Part shown: positions 46,201 through 58,200 of the stretch, piece after piece
Position numbering within the stretch: the stretch's first letter is position 1
Layout of the letters: each line of letters starts with the position of its first letter
From: Caprella mutica
Taxonomy: Eukaryota > Arthropoda > Malacostraca > Amphipoda > Caprellidae
Direction: 5' to 3'
Assembly (NCBI GenBank): GCA_947561585.1
Contig: CANNZV010000269.1
Coordinates: 279,227 to 343,226 of the forward strand
Length of the DNA: 64,000 bases
Notes under the pieces: model-generated
The model's input: the letters and a program-made list of their open reading frames with translations, nothing else
What the model was told of the DNA's origin: nothing
The model's database searches: none
Position numbers and translations under genes: made by a program

Positions 46201-49200
46201 ACCATTTTCAGAGTTATTTACTGTGATTTCTGTATCTTTGATACCTACATCACATCCGTTGGTATTTAGGTTGGAAAATAGGGTTAATCTATCAAAACTT
46301 ACTGTGTTCTAATTCTCCTCCCATAATATCCAGCTTGCGAGGATGGATGTGTGGATGTCCTCCTTGACGATGTGGAGGCGCTTATCCGGGAGGTGGAGTC
46401 AGTGAACATGTCCACCGTCATTCCCCCTCCTTGGCCAATGTTGGATGACATCAAGGAGGACTACAGGATCCTCAGGAACCAATTGAACCACTACACGAGT
46501 AGTGGGGGCAGCATCAAGGACCTCCTCTTCAACATGGATCTAGAACTGACAGCCAAGGACTTGCTGAGGAGGACTAGGACCTTGGAGGAGATGGCTAGGA
46601 GGAACAAGCCTCCTTCTCTGGACACGCTTGTGGAGGCACGGTCCGTGCTAGACCTCCTAGCCACTGCTAGGGAGAAGATAAAAGGTGAGGGTGCTTATAC
46701 TGTTCTACAATTCATCGGATATGAAAAATCTTTCCATTTTTTATCGATAATATTTATAATTTTGTTATTCATAATTTTTATATACCAAAAAAATTATGAG
46801 ATACAAATGTTTGAAAAGGAAAAGGCAGTCAAATTGATTACTAGGTAGCTATAATGTTGAATGATCAGCTCTAAGTTTCTAACTGGGTATGTTGTTTCGC
46901 AGACGCGATATCGCTACTCACGAGTTACGCCAATGGACAGACACAGACTGTGTCCGTGGCAGCGGCACTGGAAGAAGCTAAGGACCTCCTCAAGCAGATA
47001 GAAAATAGGGACAACTTCGACACGATGAAGAGTGAGGCCAATATAGAACTGAGGTGAGTATCCGTGATGCGGCATGAAGCTGAGGTGAGTATCCGTGATA
47101 CGGCATAAAGCTGAGGTGAGTATCCGAGATACGGCATGGAGCTGAGGTGAGTATCCGAGATACGGCATGGAGCTGAGGTGAGTATCCGAGATACGGCATG
47201 GAGCTGAGGTGAGTATCCGAGATACGGCATGGAGCTGAGGTGAGTATCCGTGATACGGCATGGAGCTGAGGTGAGTATCCGTGATACGGTATGGAGCTGA
47301 GGTGAGTATCCGTGATACATGTCAGGTAGCACATATCCATCTCAAATCACACTCTAATATTGAGGAAAATCTATTGCAACCGTTAATTACTGTTTACATA
47401 AACGTATATGATTAATATAAAAATTATAATTTGGTTTTAATTTCTTCATTTAATATTATCTTTCAATGATAAAGTAGGTACGTCTCCATTTTGCTCAGTA
47501 TTCTCTACTTCTAAAGGCATTTCCCTCGTCAGGAAAGCTATGACACTTCTAGAGAAGATGATCAGACTGCAGCTGAACAGGGATAAGCTGGATGCGACTG
47601 CAGCCTACCATGCTAAAATGAATGACAACATTAAGGAGATGCTGGACATTATACGACTTGCTGATACCAAGATAGAAAGGGTAAGGCTGGTACCAAGATA
47701 GAGAGGGTAAGGCTGGTACCAAGATAGAGAGGGTAAGGCTGGTACCAAGATAGAGAGGGTAAGGCTGGTACCAAGATAGAGAGGGTAAGGCTGGTACCAA
47801 GATAGAGAGGGTAAGGCTGGTACCAAGATAGAGAGGGTAAGGCTGGTACCAAGATAGAGAGGGTAAGGCTGGTACCAAGATAGAGAGGGTAAGGCTGGCA
47901 CCAAGATAGAGAGGGTAAGGCTGGTACCAAGATAGAGAGGGTAAGGCTGGTACCAAGATAGAGAGGGTAAGGCTGGTACCAAGATAGAGAGGGTAAGGCT
48001 GGTACCAAGATAGAAAGGGTAAGGCTGGTACCAAGATAGAGAGGGTAAGGCTGGTACCAAGATAGAAAGGGTAAGGCTGGTACCAAGATAGAGAGGGTAA
48101 GGCTGGTACCAAGATAGAGAGGGTAAGGCTGGTACCAAGAGAGAGAGGGTAAGGCTGGTACCAAGATAGAGAGGGTAAGGCTGGTACCAAGATAGAGAGG
48201 GTAAGGCTGGTACCAAGATAGAGAGAGTAAGGCTGGTACCAAGATAGAGAGGGTAAGGCTGGTACCAAGATAGAGAGGGTAAGGCTGGTACCAAGATAGA
48301 GAGGGTAAGGCTGGTACCAAGATAGAGAGGGTAAGGCTGGTACCAAGATAGAGAGGGTAAGGCTGGTACCAAGATAGAGAGGGTAAGGCTGGTACCAAGA
48401 TAGAGAGGGTAAGGCTGGTACCAAGATAGAGAGGGTAAGGCTGGTACCAAGATAGAGAGGGTAAGGCTGGTACCAAGATAGAGAGGATTCATTCTTCAAT
48501 TATTATTACTAATGAAGATCGAAGCATATGTTCAATAAAAGTTTTTGCTACCTAGTTTATATCAGAGACAGAAAAAGAATCAAATTATTTTAGCTGTAAC
48601 AAAGTCCAGCTCTATACTCAGGGTATGATTGTTGTTGTGTATCATTTCAGCTATGAATTCATCAGTACTTCACCGATAATGTATAATATATATTATAGTT
48701 TTAACGATAATTAATATGTCTTTATATTGTCTGGGCAGATTAGAAACATTTTAATGTTACTGGAAATAGTTTCTAGTAAAATATAGTCACATCTCTGCTT
48801 TTCCAGGGGTGTGTACCCCCTACTTCTTTAGAGTCATACTGATTAATATCATCTACTTATATTTCCAGGCTCAAATAATGAACCGGGGTAATGGTGCCCG
48901 GATGGATAGAGTTGGGATGGTGGTGGAGGAGGTAGAAGACACCAGCCTTCACATCGGGGACACCAACTTCAACTCCAACACTTTGCTGAGGGAGGCGCAG
49001 AGGAACCTGGAGTACATCATTATGAACTACAGGGTGAGAACTGGGACACTGTACTCTAGAACTAGCCTCTACAGCTACCAAACGGTCTGTGTGACTGCTT
49101 GTTACTTTTCAAACAATTATTGCGTCTCATAAATTATTATTGGTAAATAATTGATTTTTTTATATATAAGGAGACAATTTAAGGCATTATTTAAATTGGT

Positions 49201-52200
49201 ATCCATGATACCTGCTTCAACTTCAATATATATATTAATTGCGCAGAGAACGAGAAAAAAGTTAAATTCCCAATTAAAAATGAATAGCTAAATAGTTTAC
49301 ATTAGAAGTTCTTATTTCTTTCCCAGCACCTGGAGGAGTCTCTTCCCAAACTCCGTAACTACTCCTCCCTTCTTGCCGATCACGAGGGGCGTCTCTACCG
49401 CCTCAATAACGAGTACAGGGACAGATACGTCAACATGGCAAGGGAACATGCCCTGGTTCTAACCGCTAAGGCGATACAGCTGGAGAAGTAAGGGAACTGT
49501 TGTAATCTGGACAATAAGGTTTTTTTGTCTTCTAAAATCCTTACTGTCTTTGTTCAGTAAATGGAAGAAAGGATATTATTCTTTTTTCATCCGAACTGTT
49601 GTAATTTGGATAACTAAAAAAGTTATTTATGGTCTCATTGCTAGATGTTTTTTATTTAGTTTGAACTAATAACATAATTTTAATTTACTGTTATATTTTT
49701 TCACCCTATTTTTTAACACAAAAAGGATTTGTGTGGAACCTTTTCTTTCATGGTATGTATGATAATATTATTCTTTTCGCAGACTAATCAACGAGACCCG
49801 TATTGGGGCTCTGAACCCTCTGAACGCTGCCCAGGCCTACCAGAGGATTTACGACGCCCTCAAGGGGGCCGAGTGGGCCGCTAGGAACGCCTCTGTAGCA
49901 GCAAATAAAGCTTACGAAGCGGTATGAGGATATTTACTAATTCTTATATCATCATATCTCCATATCATCATTTTCACTCATTAACAAGTTAATTTTTTAT
50001 ACCTTAAATTGTGGATAACAGTTTTTTATTAACTTTCTCCCCTTTCTTACAGGCGTACCCCCAAAATGTTGAAGATTCTCTTCTCCGCAAAGCAAAACAG
50101 TCGAAACAATCTTCACAGGAACTGAGTGGAAAAGGAGGAGCGCTGTTAGACCAGGTAACTGTGCTGTTTTTAGTGTCATTACTGTTGTGTTATCTGTTTT
50201 TTATCACTAGGGTTGTGCCTATATGCTCTCAAAATCACAAATTTAAAGAGTATTATACACGAAACGAAATAGGTGGCACCTCTAAGGTTATAAATTAAAT
50301 CTCTTAGTTACTACCATTATGAATATAGTTTTAAAAATATTGTTCCACGAACCACCCCCTGCCAGGTCATTGAAAATCATGAAGTGTGCAGTACAACAAA
50401 CTAGCGATACAACAAGCTACATTACAGCCGTATATGTTGAGAGTTTCTAAGCTCTCATTATTTGATGTGTAATTTAATTCAACTCATAACTATAGACAAG
50501 GAGGAGGAGCCAATAGGGGGCGGAGCACTAACTGTTTAGAGCTCCACCCCTGTTGGCTCCTCCTCCTAGCCGACCAATCAGAGAAGAGATATCGTTAAAT
50601 ACAATTATCCGTGAGAACATTATGCTTGCAGCACTGTATCGATAGAAACTTATGCGGTAGAGACACTATCTCAAGAACCTTATGCGCTGTTTACTATAAT
50701 TTTAAAAAATGTAGACGAAAGAAGCATAACATTCAATGCACACCGACGAAATGGTATATTGCTGGTGTAGAACCATTCAAAACTGTTTTATTCTCTCCGT
50801 AATAATATTATCGGGATCTAGGATTTTAAAATCATATTGTCACAATCTTTCTCACCACTGCTCTCTCTTTCTCACCATCTGTCTCAGGTTGATCTGTTGG
50901 AGAGAGAGTTAGAGAGACAGCAGAAGCTTCTCTCCAGTGCCGCTACAATCATGCAAAGAACATCCAACAAACTAACGAACATCAACCACGACATGGACAC
51001 ACAGTTTGATGAGGGTGAGAAAAGGGTACAAAGGACTTCAGAGAAGAAAGTGGCAAACCTATCGAATATCTTTTTGTCACTTAAAGTTTAAGATATTTTT
51101 CAGTATTCAAATAGCATTTGGTTTTAAAGCATCTTGTTTAAACGGTTAATACAGTTATCTATGATAGCCAATGCAAAGAGACAGCGCCATCACACGGACA
51201 CTGACATCGCATCAATTGACTGTGTGGTGCTGGATTATTTTATACCTACATTCTATAGCAAAAATTTACTGCAATAATATCGTAATGTTAAAAATCCTTC
51301 ATGTTTCCAATTGAATGATCATACGATTTCTCCTTTAAAATATTATCTCTTCCATCTCTCAGACCTGACTAGGAACATTCGCATGTCTTTGGCGCGGACG
51401 GAGGCCACGCACAGGTCTCTCGACTACACCGAGGAATCAGTTAACGCCATTCACGCCAACCTGACCACATTCCTACGCTTCGTCAGTGAAGATACTTCCT
51501 TCGACAGCTCCTTGCTAAACAGCATTAGGCAAAAGAGTGAGTGAAGTTGGACTGTATGAGTTAATTATGTATATACAGATACAGGGTTAGATTGTAGCCG
51601 CAGGGCTAGACTGCAGCCACAGGGCTAGACTGTAGCCGCAGGGCTAGACTGTAGCTGCAGGGCTAGACTGTAGCCGCAGGGCTAGACTGTAGCTGCAGGG
51701 CTAGACTGTAGCTGCAGGGCTAGACTGTAGCAGCAGGGCTAGACTGTAGCCGCAGGGCTAGACTGTAGCTGCAGGGCTAGACTGTAGACGCAGGGCTAGA
51801 CTGTAGCCCCAGGGCTAGACTGTAGCTGCAGGGCTAGACTGTAGCCGCAGAGCTAGACTGTAGCCGCAGAGCTAGACTGTAAAATAACAATGTTACAAAT
51901 TTTAAATGATGTGATTTATAAAGATGTAGGTAAATATCTCACTTCGGTTGAACTTCACAGATGTGTATCCCTGATACCGTATGAAATTTAAGTTAGACCG
52001 TATCTGCAGGGCGAGACTCTAGTTACCCTATCACTGATAATGTAATCTGTATCCCTGCTACCATAAATGTTCCTAACTTCCTCAGTTTCCGAATCCGAGA
52101 GCAGCACAATGCAGGGCATCCACTTGACCTCCACCCTCCACACCAAAGTGGATAGGATAGAGGCCTCTAGCATTGACCTCAGTGAGAGAATAAAGGCCCT

Positions 52201-55200
52201 GAAGCAGAAGATAAAACAGACGCGACAGCACGCCTCCTCCATTCGCGTCTCCGTCTCCTCCGATGAAGACAGGAGCTGTGTGAGGCAGTACGCACCAAAG
52301 ATGAGGTCATCAACTACCAACAGTCTGGTGCTCAGTTACGCCATCAACACAAGGCAGAGGTAAGGGCCTTAGGCACAGAGTAGCTTTTATACCGCCATCA
52401 ACACAAGGCAGAGGTAAGGGCCGTAGGCACAGAGTAGCTTTTATACCGCCATAAGCACTTTCTAAAGCCTATTTTACACAGAATATGATTTTAAAGCGTT
52501 TTTTTTTCATCAAAAGTACAGCTTTAACAACGGCTAATCCAAGAGTATATCCAAAGCATATACGTTTATTCAGTCGTAGCGTATTTTTCATGCACCATTT
52601 TCTTTGCTGCGGCATGAAAAAAACGCCCGTGTGAAAGGCCCAAAAATGTCTTATTTGCATAGGTAGAGTCCTAGTAAGCGCAGAGTAGCTTTTTTACCTG
52701 CATAAGCATAATGTACCTTGTTTGCAGGGATGCTCTGCTCCTGTACATGGGTACAGAGGATGGCGCAGAGTTCCTGGCTGTTGAGATGAAGAACAGGAGG
52801 ATTCAGGTGACTTGGGATGTGGGTGGGGGTGCCCAGACTTTGGTGCACCCCCTCAGACTGCTCACCAACACCCCCAGTGTCACTGATGACAAGAGATGGT
52901 GAGAATGATGATGAGTCATGAATAGTATTGCACTTTAACTGAGATTGCAATTTTTTTGTTAAGGTATTTTTTTCCCATTAAAATCAAGGTTTTTAAACTG
53001 AATTGCAAGAGACTCTGTAAAGTTACGAATTATCGGTCAGTTCCACATCTTCGGTCAGATAAGAAAAAACGGTATTATATTATTTATTCATTTTATTTTA
53101 AGTGGTATCCATGATACCTACATTTTTAACACGGTTCCTGCAATGTGACCCACCGGTGGGTCACATTGCAGGAACCGTGTTAAAAATGTTCAATCATTAT
53201 TATATTGTTTTTTTTTCTTATATGACCGAAGATATGGAAGTGATCTATAATTCCTAACTTACCCTACTCCCTTATCAGTGAATTTCTCATACCCCCCGTG
53301 GTTACATTCTAGGTACCATATCGAGTTCAACCGCATTGGCAACATTGGGCAGCTGCAGGTCAAACCAGCCAATGGGGAGACTCTGCCCCTCATAGAGAGA
53401 CTGTCTGACCCCGTGACCTCTTCCTCACCTGCTGGCCACACCAACATTGACCTCCCTAAGGGCTCTTCCGGAGTGTGGGTAGGGGGTGGGCCTGCCCCAG
53501 CTCTGGATCGTCTCAGTACCACTAGATTTGCCGGGTGTTTGCACTTCGTGAAGTTGGATGGTAACAATTTGGGGCTGTGGAACTTCACCACTAGTAGTGG
53601 ATGCGCCGCCTGTAATGAGGGGTGAGTAGCCTGGATACGATAATGGTATCTGTAGCCTAGATGTGATAATGGTATCTGTAGCCTAGATGCAATAAAGGTA
53701 TCTGTAGCCTGGATGCGATAATGGTATCTGTAGCCTGGATATGATAATGGTATCTGTAGCCTAGATGTGATAATGGTATCTGTAGCCTAGATGCAATAAA
53801 GGTATCTGTAGCCTGGATGCGATAACGGTATCTGTAGCCTGGATATGATAATGGTATCTGTAGCCTAGATGTGATAATGGTATCTGTAGCCTAGATGCAA
53901 TAAAGGTATCTGTAGACTGGATACTAATTGTTATGGGGATACTAAATAAGTAAAGGTGTTTCAAAGTAAAATAATATTACTCATAATAGATAAACTTCAA
54001 AAAGAATTAATTAAATTATTTAAAGAGAAATATAATTTTACAATTAATACTATTTAAATATATGAATGAGAACTTGTGAATGAAAATGATTAACTCTAAA
54101 TTAATAAAATACATAAATGAATTTAATTAAAAAAATATTTTTCTAACTTCAGAATTTTTTTTATCTTTTTCTTTACATCTCTCTCTCTCTCTCTCTTCAG
54201 TTTCGAGTTGATATCTCAGTCTGAGGACGAGACAGCGTTTGGGTTTAACGGGAGAGGTTACTTTAGGAGTGAGGCAGTGCCTTCTAGAAGACCAAAGCCT
54301 TACTACTCTGTGGTACTCGCCTTCAAAACACTGGATGAAGATGGCCTTCTTTTCCTCGCTACTAACGACCAAAAGGTGGGGATAAGGGGTAGGGTTAATT
54401 ACGAATTATCGGTACGTTTCACATCTTCGGTCATATAAGAAAAAACAATATTATAATTGTTATGTTATTTAATTTTAGTTGGTATCCATGATACCTGCAG
54501 GTATCATGGATACCAACTAAAATTAAGATTAAATAACAATTTTAATATTGTTTTTTCTTATATGACCGAAGATGTGAAACGTACCGATAATTCGTAATTA
54601 ACCCTACCTTAAAATAAAAATATATAAAAACTAGAAAAAAAAGTTGAAATTTGCGTTCAGAAATTATTATTTCTTCTATCAAAATCTAGGTAGGGTGATT
54701 ACGAATTATCGAGAAAGTTTTACATGTTCGATTTTAGAAGTAAAAAACAATGTAATAGCTAATTATTCTTTGATTTTAATAATATTGTTTTTGCAAGACT
54801 TCTTTTAACAACCACTTAGCGACTACTGCTGGTGTCCAATAGGTGACTGATTGAATAATTGCCCATTCTTCTAAGTATAACTTACCACAATATAAATTAG
54901 CTAATTATGTTTTAATTACCTTATTATGTTTAAATTACCTGATTATGTTTAAATTACCTAATTATGTTTAAATTACCTAATTATGTTTAAATTACCTAAT
55001 TATGTTTTAATTACCTAATTATGTTTCTCTTCAGAATCAACTGTTCAGTCTGACAATGGAAGGTGGTCATGTTGTTCTCAGAGTTAGTTTTGACGACAGT
55101 ACCAAGATGGTCCTGAAGTCAAGCAAGAGACTCAACAACATAGCGGACATGACGCAGATAGAGGCCACTGTCTACGTCTCAGCCATTGGTACGTACATGC

Positions 55201-58200
55201 CATTGAAAAGTATATACACACATTCGATAAATCCAAAAAAGAAAGATTATTTATGCTTATAATCACTAGGGTTGTGACAATATGCGTTTAAAGTCGTAGA
55301 TCTTAAGAATATCACAGACGAAATGAAATGGTATCGAATACTATATACCGCTGGTGTAGAACCATTCAATACTCTTTAACTCTTTCAGTCTATAATATTT
55401 CCGGGATCTATGATTTTAAACACATATTGTCACAACCCTACTAATCCTGTATTCCTTTTCCAGACGGCAAAAGGACGGGCAGATTGGCAGTGGAGGACCA
55501 GCACCAGTTAGGTACAGTGAGGGGCGGGGAAGACTTGGACCTCAGTGAGGAACCCTTCTACTTTGGAGGCGTGGACCCACAGTTCGATAGAACGAGGTGA
55601 GAGATAGAACGAGGCGAGAGATAGAACGAGGTGAGAGATAGAACGAGGTGAGAGATGGAACGAGGTGAGAGATGGAACTAGGTGAGAGATAGAACTAGGT
55701 GAGAGATAGAACTAGGTGAGAGATAGAACTAGGTGAGAGATAGAACTAGGTGAGAGATAGAACTAGGTGAGAGATAGAACGAGGTGAGAGATAGAACGAG
55801 GTGAGAGATAGAACGAGGTGAGAGATAGTACTAGGTTTAATTCTTACACTATTTTGACTTATAATTTACCCCAGACTATTCACAGGTAGGTTCACTCTGT
55901 TAATTAATTAATTACAGGTGGGGCAGTGAAATAGTACTAAGGTCCCTACTGGGGTGCATGGGGGGCTTGTCGGTACAGGACGAAGGACGCAACCCCTTCA
56001 CTGACGGGCAGTTCTACGGCGTGGAGAACACTTGCGCTGAGAAAGTGAGACTGCATTGTTTGAACATCTTGGTTAAAATTATATCATTTTCGTTTGAACG
56101 TTATATATTTTTTTGTAAGCTAGAATGTTTAATTATTCTGTTATTATTTATTTAATAGAAATATTAAATAATTTCAATTTGTCGATCTGTATTTTTTTCG
56201 GATTCAGGAACATTGAAAACTGGATTAGTTTACCGTGTCCTGAAGAAGTGTAAGTTTCAAGTTATGGGACAGTTCCATCTCTTCGGACATATTAGAAGTA
56301 TATAGGGTGACACTTTAACTAATTATTGCAATTGGTATCCATGATACAAGCAGGTACCAGCTTGTATCATGGATACTTAGTTAGAATAACGAGTTAAAAT
56401 GTCAAACTATACACTTCTAATATGTCCGAAAAGATGGAGCTGTCCCATAACTTGAAACTTACCTTATTTAATAAGGACTTAAAGTAAGTAAATTACGTTA
56501 AATACATAATATCATTAGGGTCAGTACAATTTTAACTTAGGGTAAGTTTTTAATTATCGGTCAGTTCCACATTTTCGGACTTATAGAAAAACGATATAAT
56601 ATTTATTACTAGGGTGAAATAATCATTATTATATCATTTTTTCTTATATGACCGAAGATGTGGAACTGACCGATAATTAAGAAATTACCCTAAGTTAAAA
56701 TTGTAAAAAGAATGCCAGTAACACAACACCCCTCCCCCCCCCCTCCAGCCGCTGACGGAGGTTGGTTTCATCGGCGGTGACGGTTACATCGAACTGCCAT
56801 CGCAAGAGTTACGTCGCGACTCCAACTTCGGCTTCTCCTTCCAAACGATGGAGTCTAACGCCCTGCTCATGTTGTCAACCTTCATCGGACAGGTGTGTCA
56901 TTAGTGGGGCAATTAAAGGGCTAGAGCCGATCAAGTAAATGGGTCTTTGTTCTAGATAGGCCCTTTACCCTGTTTGTCATCACTAGGGTTGTGACAATAT
57001 GCTCTTAAAATCATAGATCTTAAGAATATCACAGACGAATGAAATGGTATCGAATACTATATACCGCTGGTGTAGAACCATTCAATGCTCTTTAATTCTC
57101 TCCGTCTATAATATTCTCAGGATCTATGATTTTAAAAGCATATTGTCACAACCCTAGTCATTACATTATAAGGTGTACAACAAATTAGTGCAATGACATC
57201 GTTTCGTAATTCTCTGGTCATTATTTATATTTCGAGTTGGTGACTGGGAAATATTCTAATAACATTTTAAAGCTTCTTTAATTTCCTATGGGGATTATTA
57301 ATTTAAAAGGCGTTTCTCTTTATTTTAGGTCTATATACTAATTCATTTTCAATAACTATCCGGGTTTTAGGTGTTCCAATGAATAATTTTTCTCAATGTT
57401 ATAGTTAGGTAAGCTATAGGGCCGTACACACGCAGGTTTTTTTAAGTCTTTCCACCAGACTTTTTGCTAAGCTCCTCCTACTTTTTTAACGAGAATATAA
57501 GAAAAAACGATATAATTATTATTTATTTTAGTGGGTATCCAAGATACCTACAGGTATCATGGATACCAAATTTTCTTATTTCTCGTGGAAAAAGTAGGAG
57601 GAGTTTAGCAAAAAGTCTGGTGGAAAGACTTAAAAAACCTGCGTGTATACGGCCCTTTAAACTGCTTAAAGCCTCTACTTCAACCAAGTGAACATGTAGC
57701 AAGAATGTGACTATTTTCCCCTAAGGTGAAGGATGACAGCAGTGCCATCACCACTACTCCTCCTGTATGAACTTATTTAGTAGCAAGTATTGGTGTAGTG
57801 AACGTTACTGTCTTAGGCCTATTCTATGCCAGCAGGTAAAACGCCACTTTTTCACGGCCCAGTTTACGCCTCTTCAATTAATCACGGTTAAATGAATGGA
57901 AAACAAATTTACAGTCTATACTAGCGTTTCTACCGCCTTCGATTCATTTAACTGTGAGTAATTGAAGAGGCGTATACTGGGCAGTGAAAACGCGTCGTTT
58001 TATCTGTTAGTATAGAATAGGCCTTAGTTAATTTGTGTGTAGCAGTTTTGGTGTCTTCTACTCTGAAGAACTTTGTATTTGCTTTATTATTTGCTTTCTC
58101 TCTTTTTTTCATGTTTTTTCCCTCGTTTAATGATTTATTTTTCATGTTGCACGAGTACGTACTTTATTGATGGTTTCTACGTATTCTAAAATCGTTTTTC

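Noticed and set aside
47549..48499. Three minus-strand frames of about 275-316 codons rich in Leu, Pro and Tyr
   Set aside because: 25-bp donor-derived array inside laminin intron 38; stop-free in all frames by composition.
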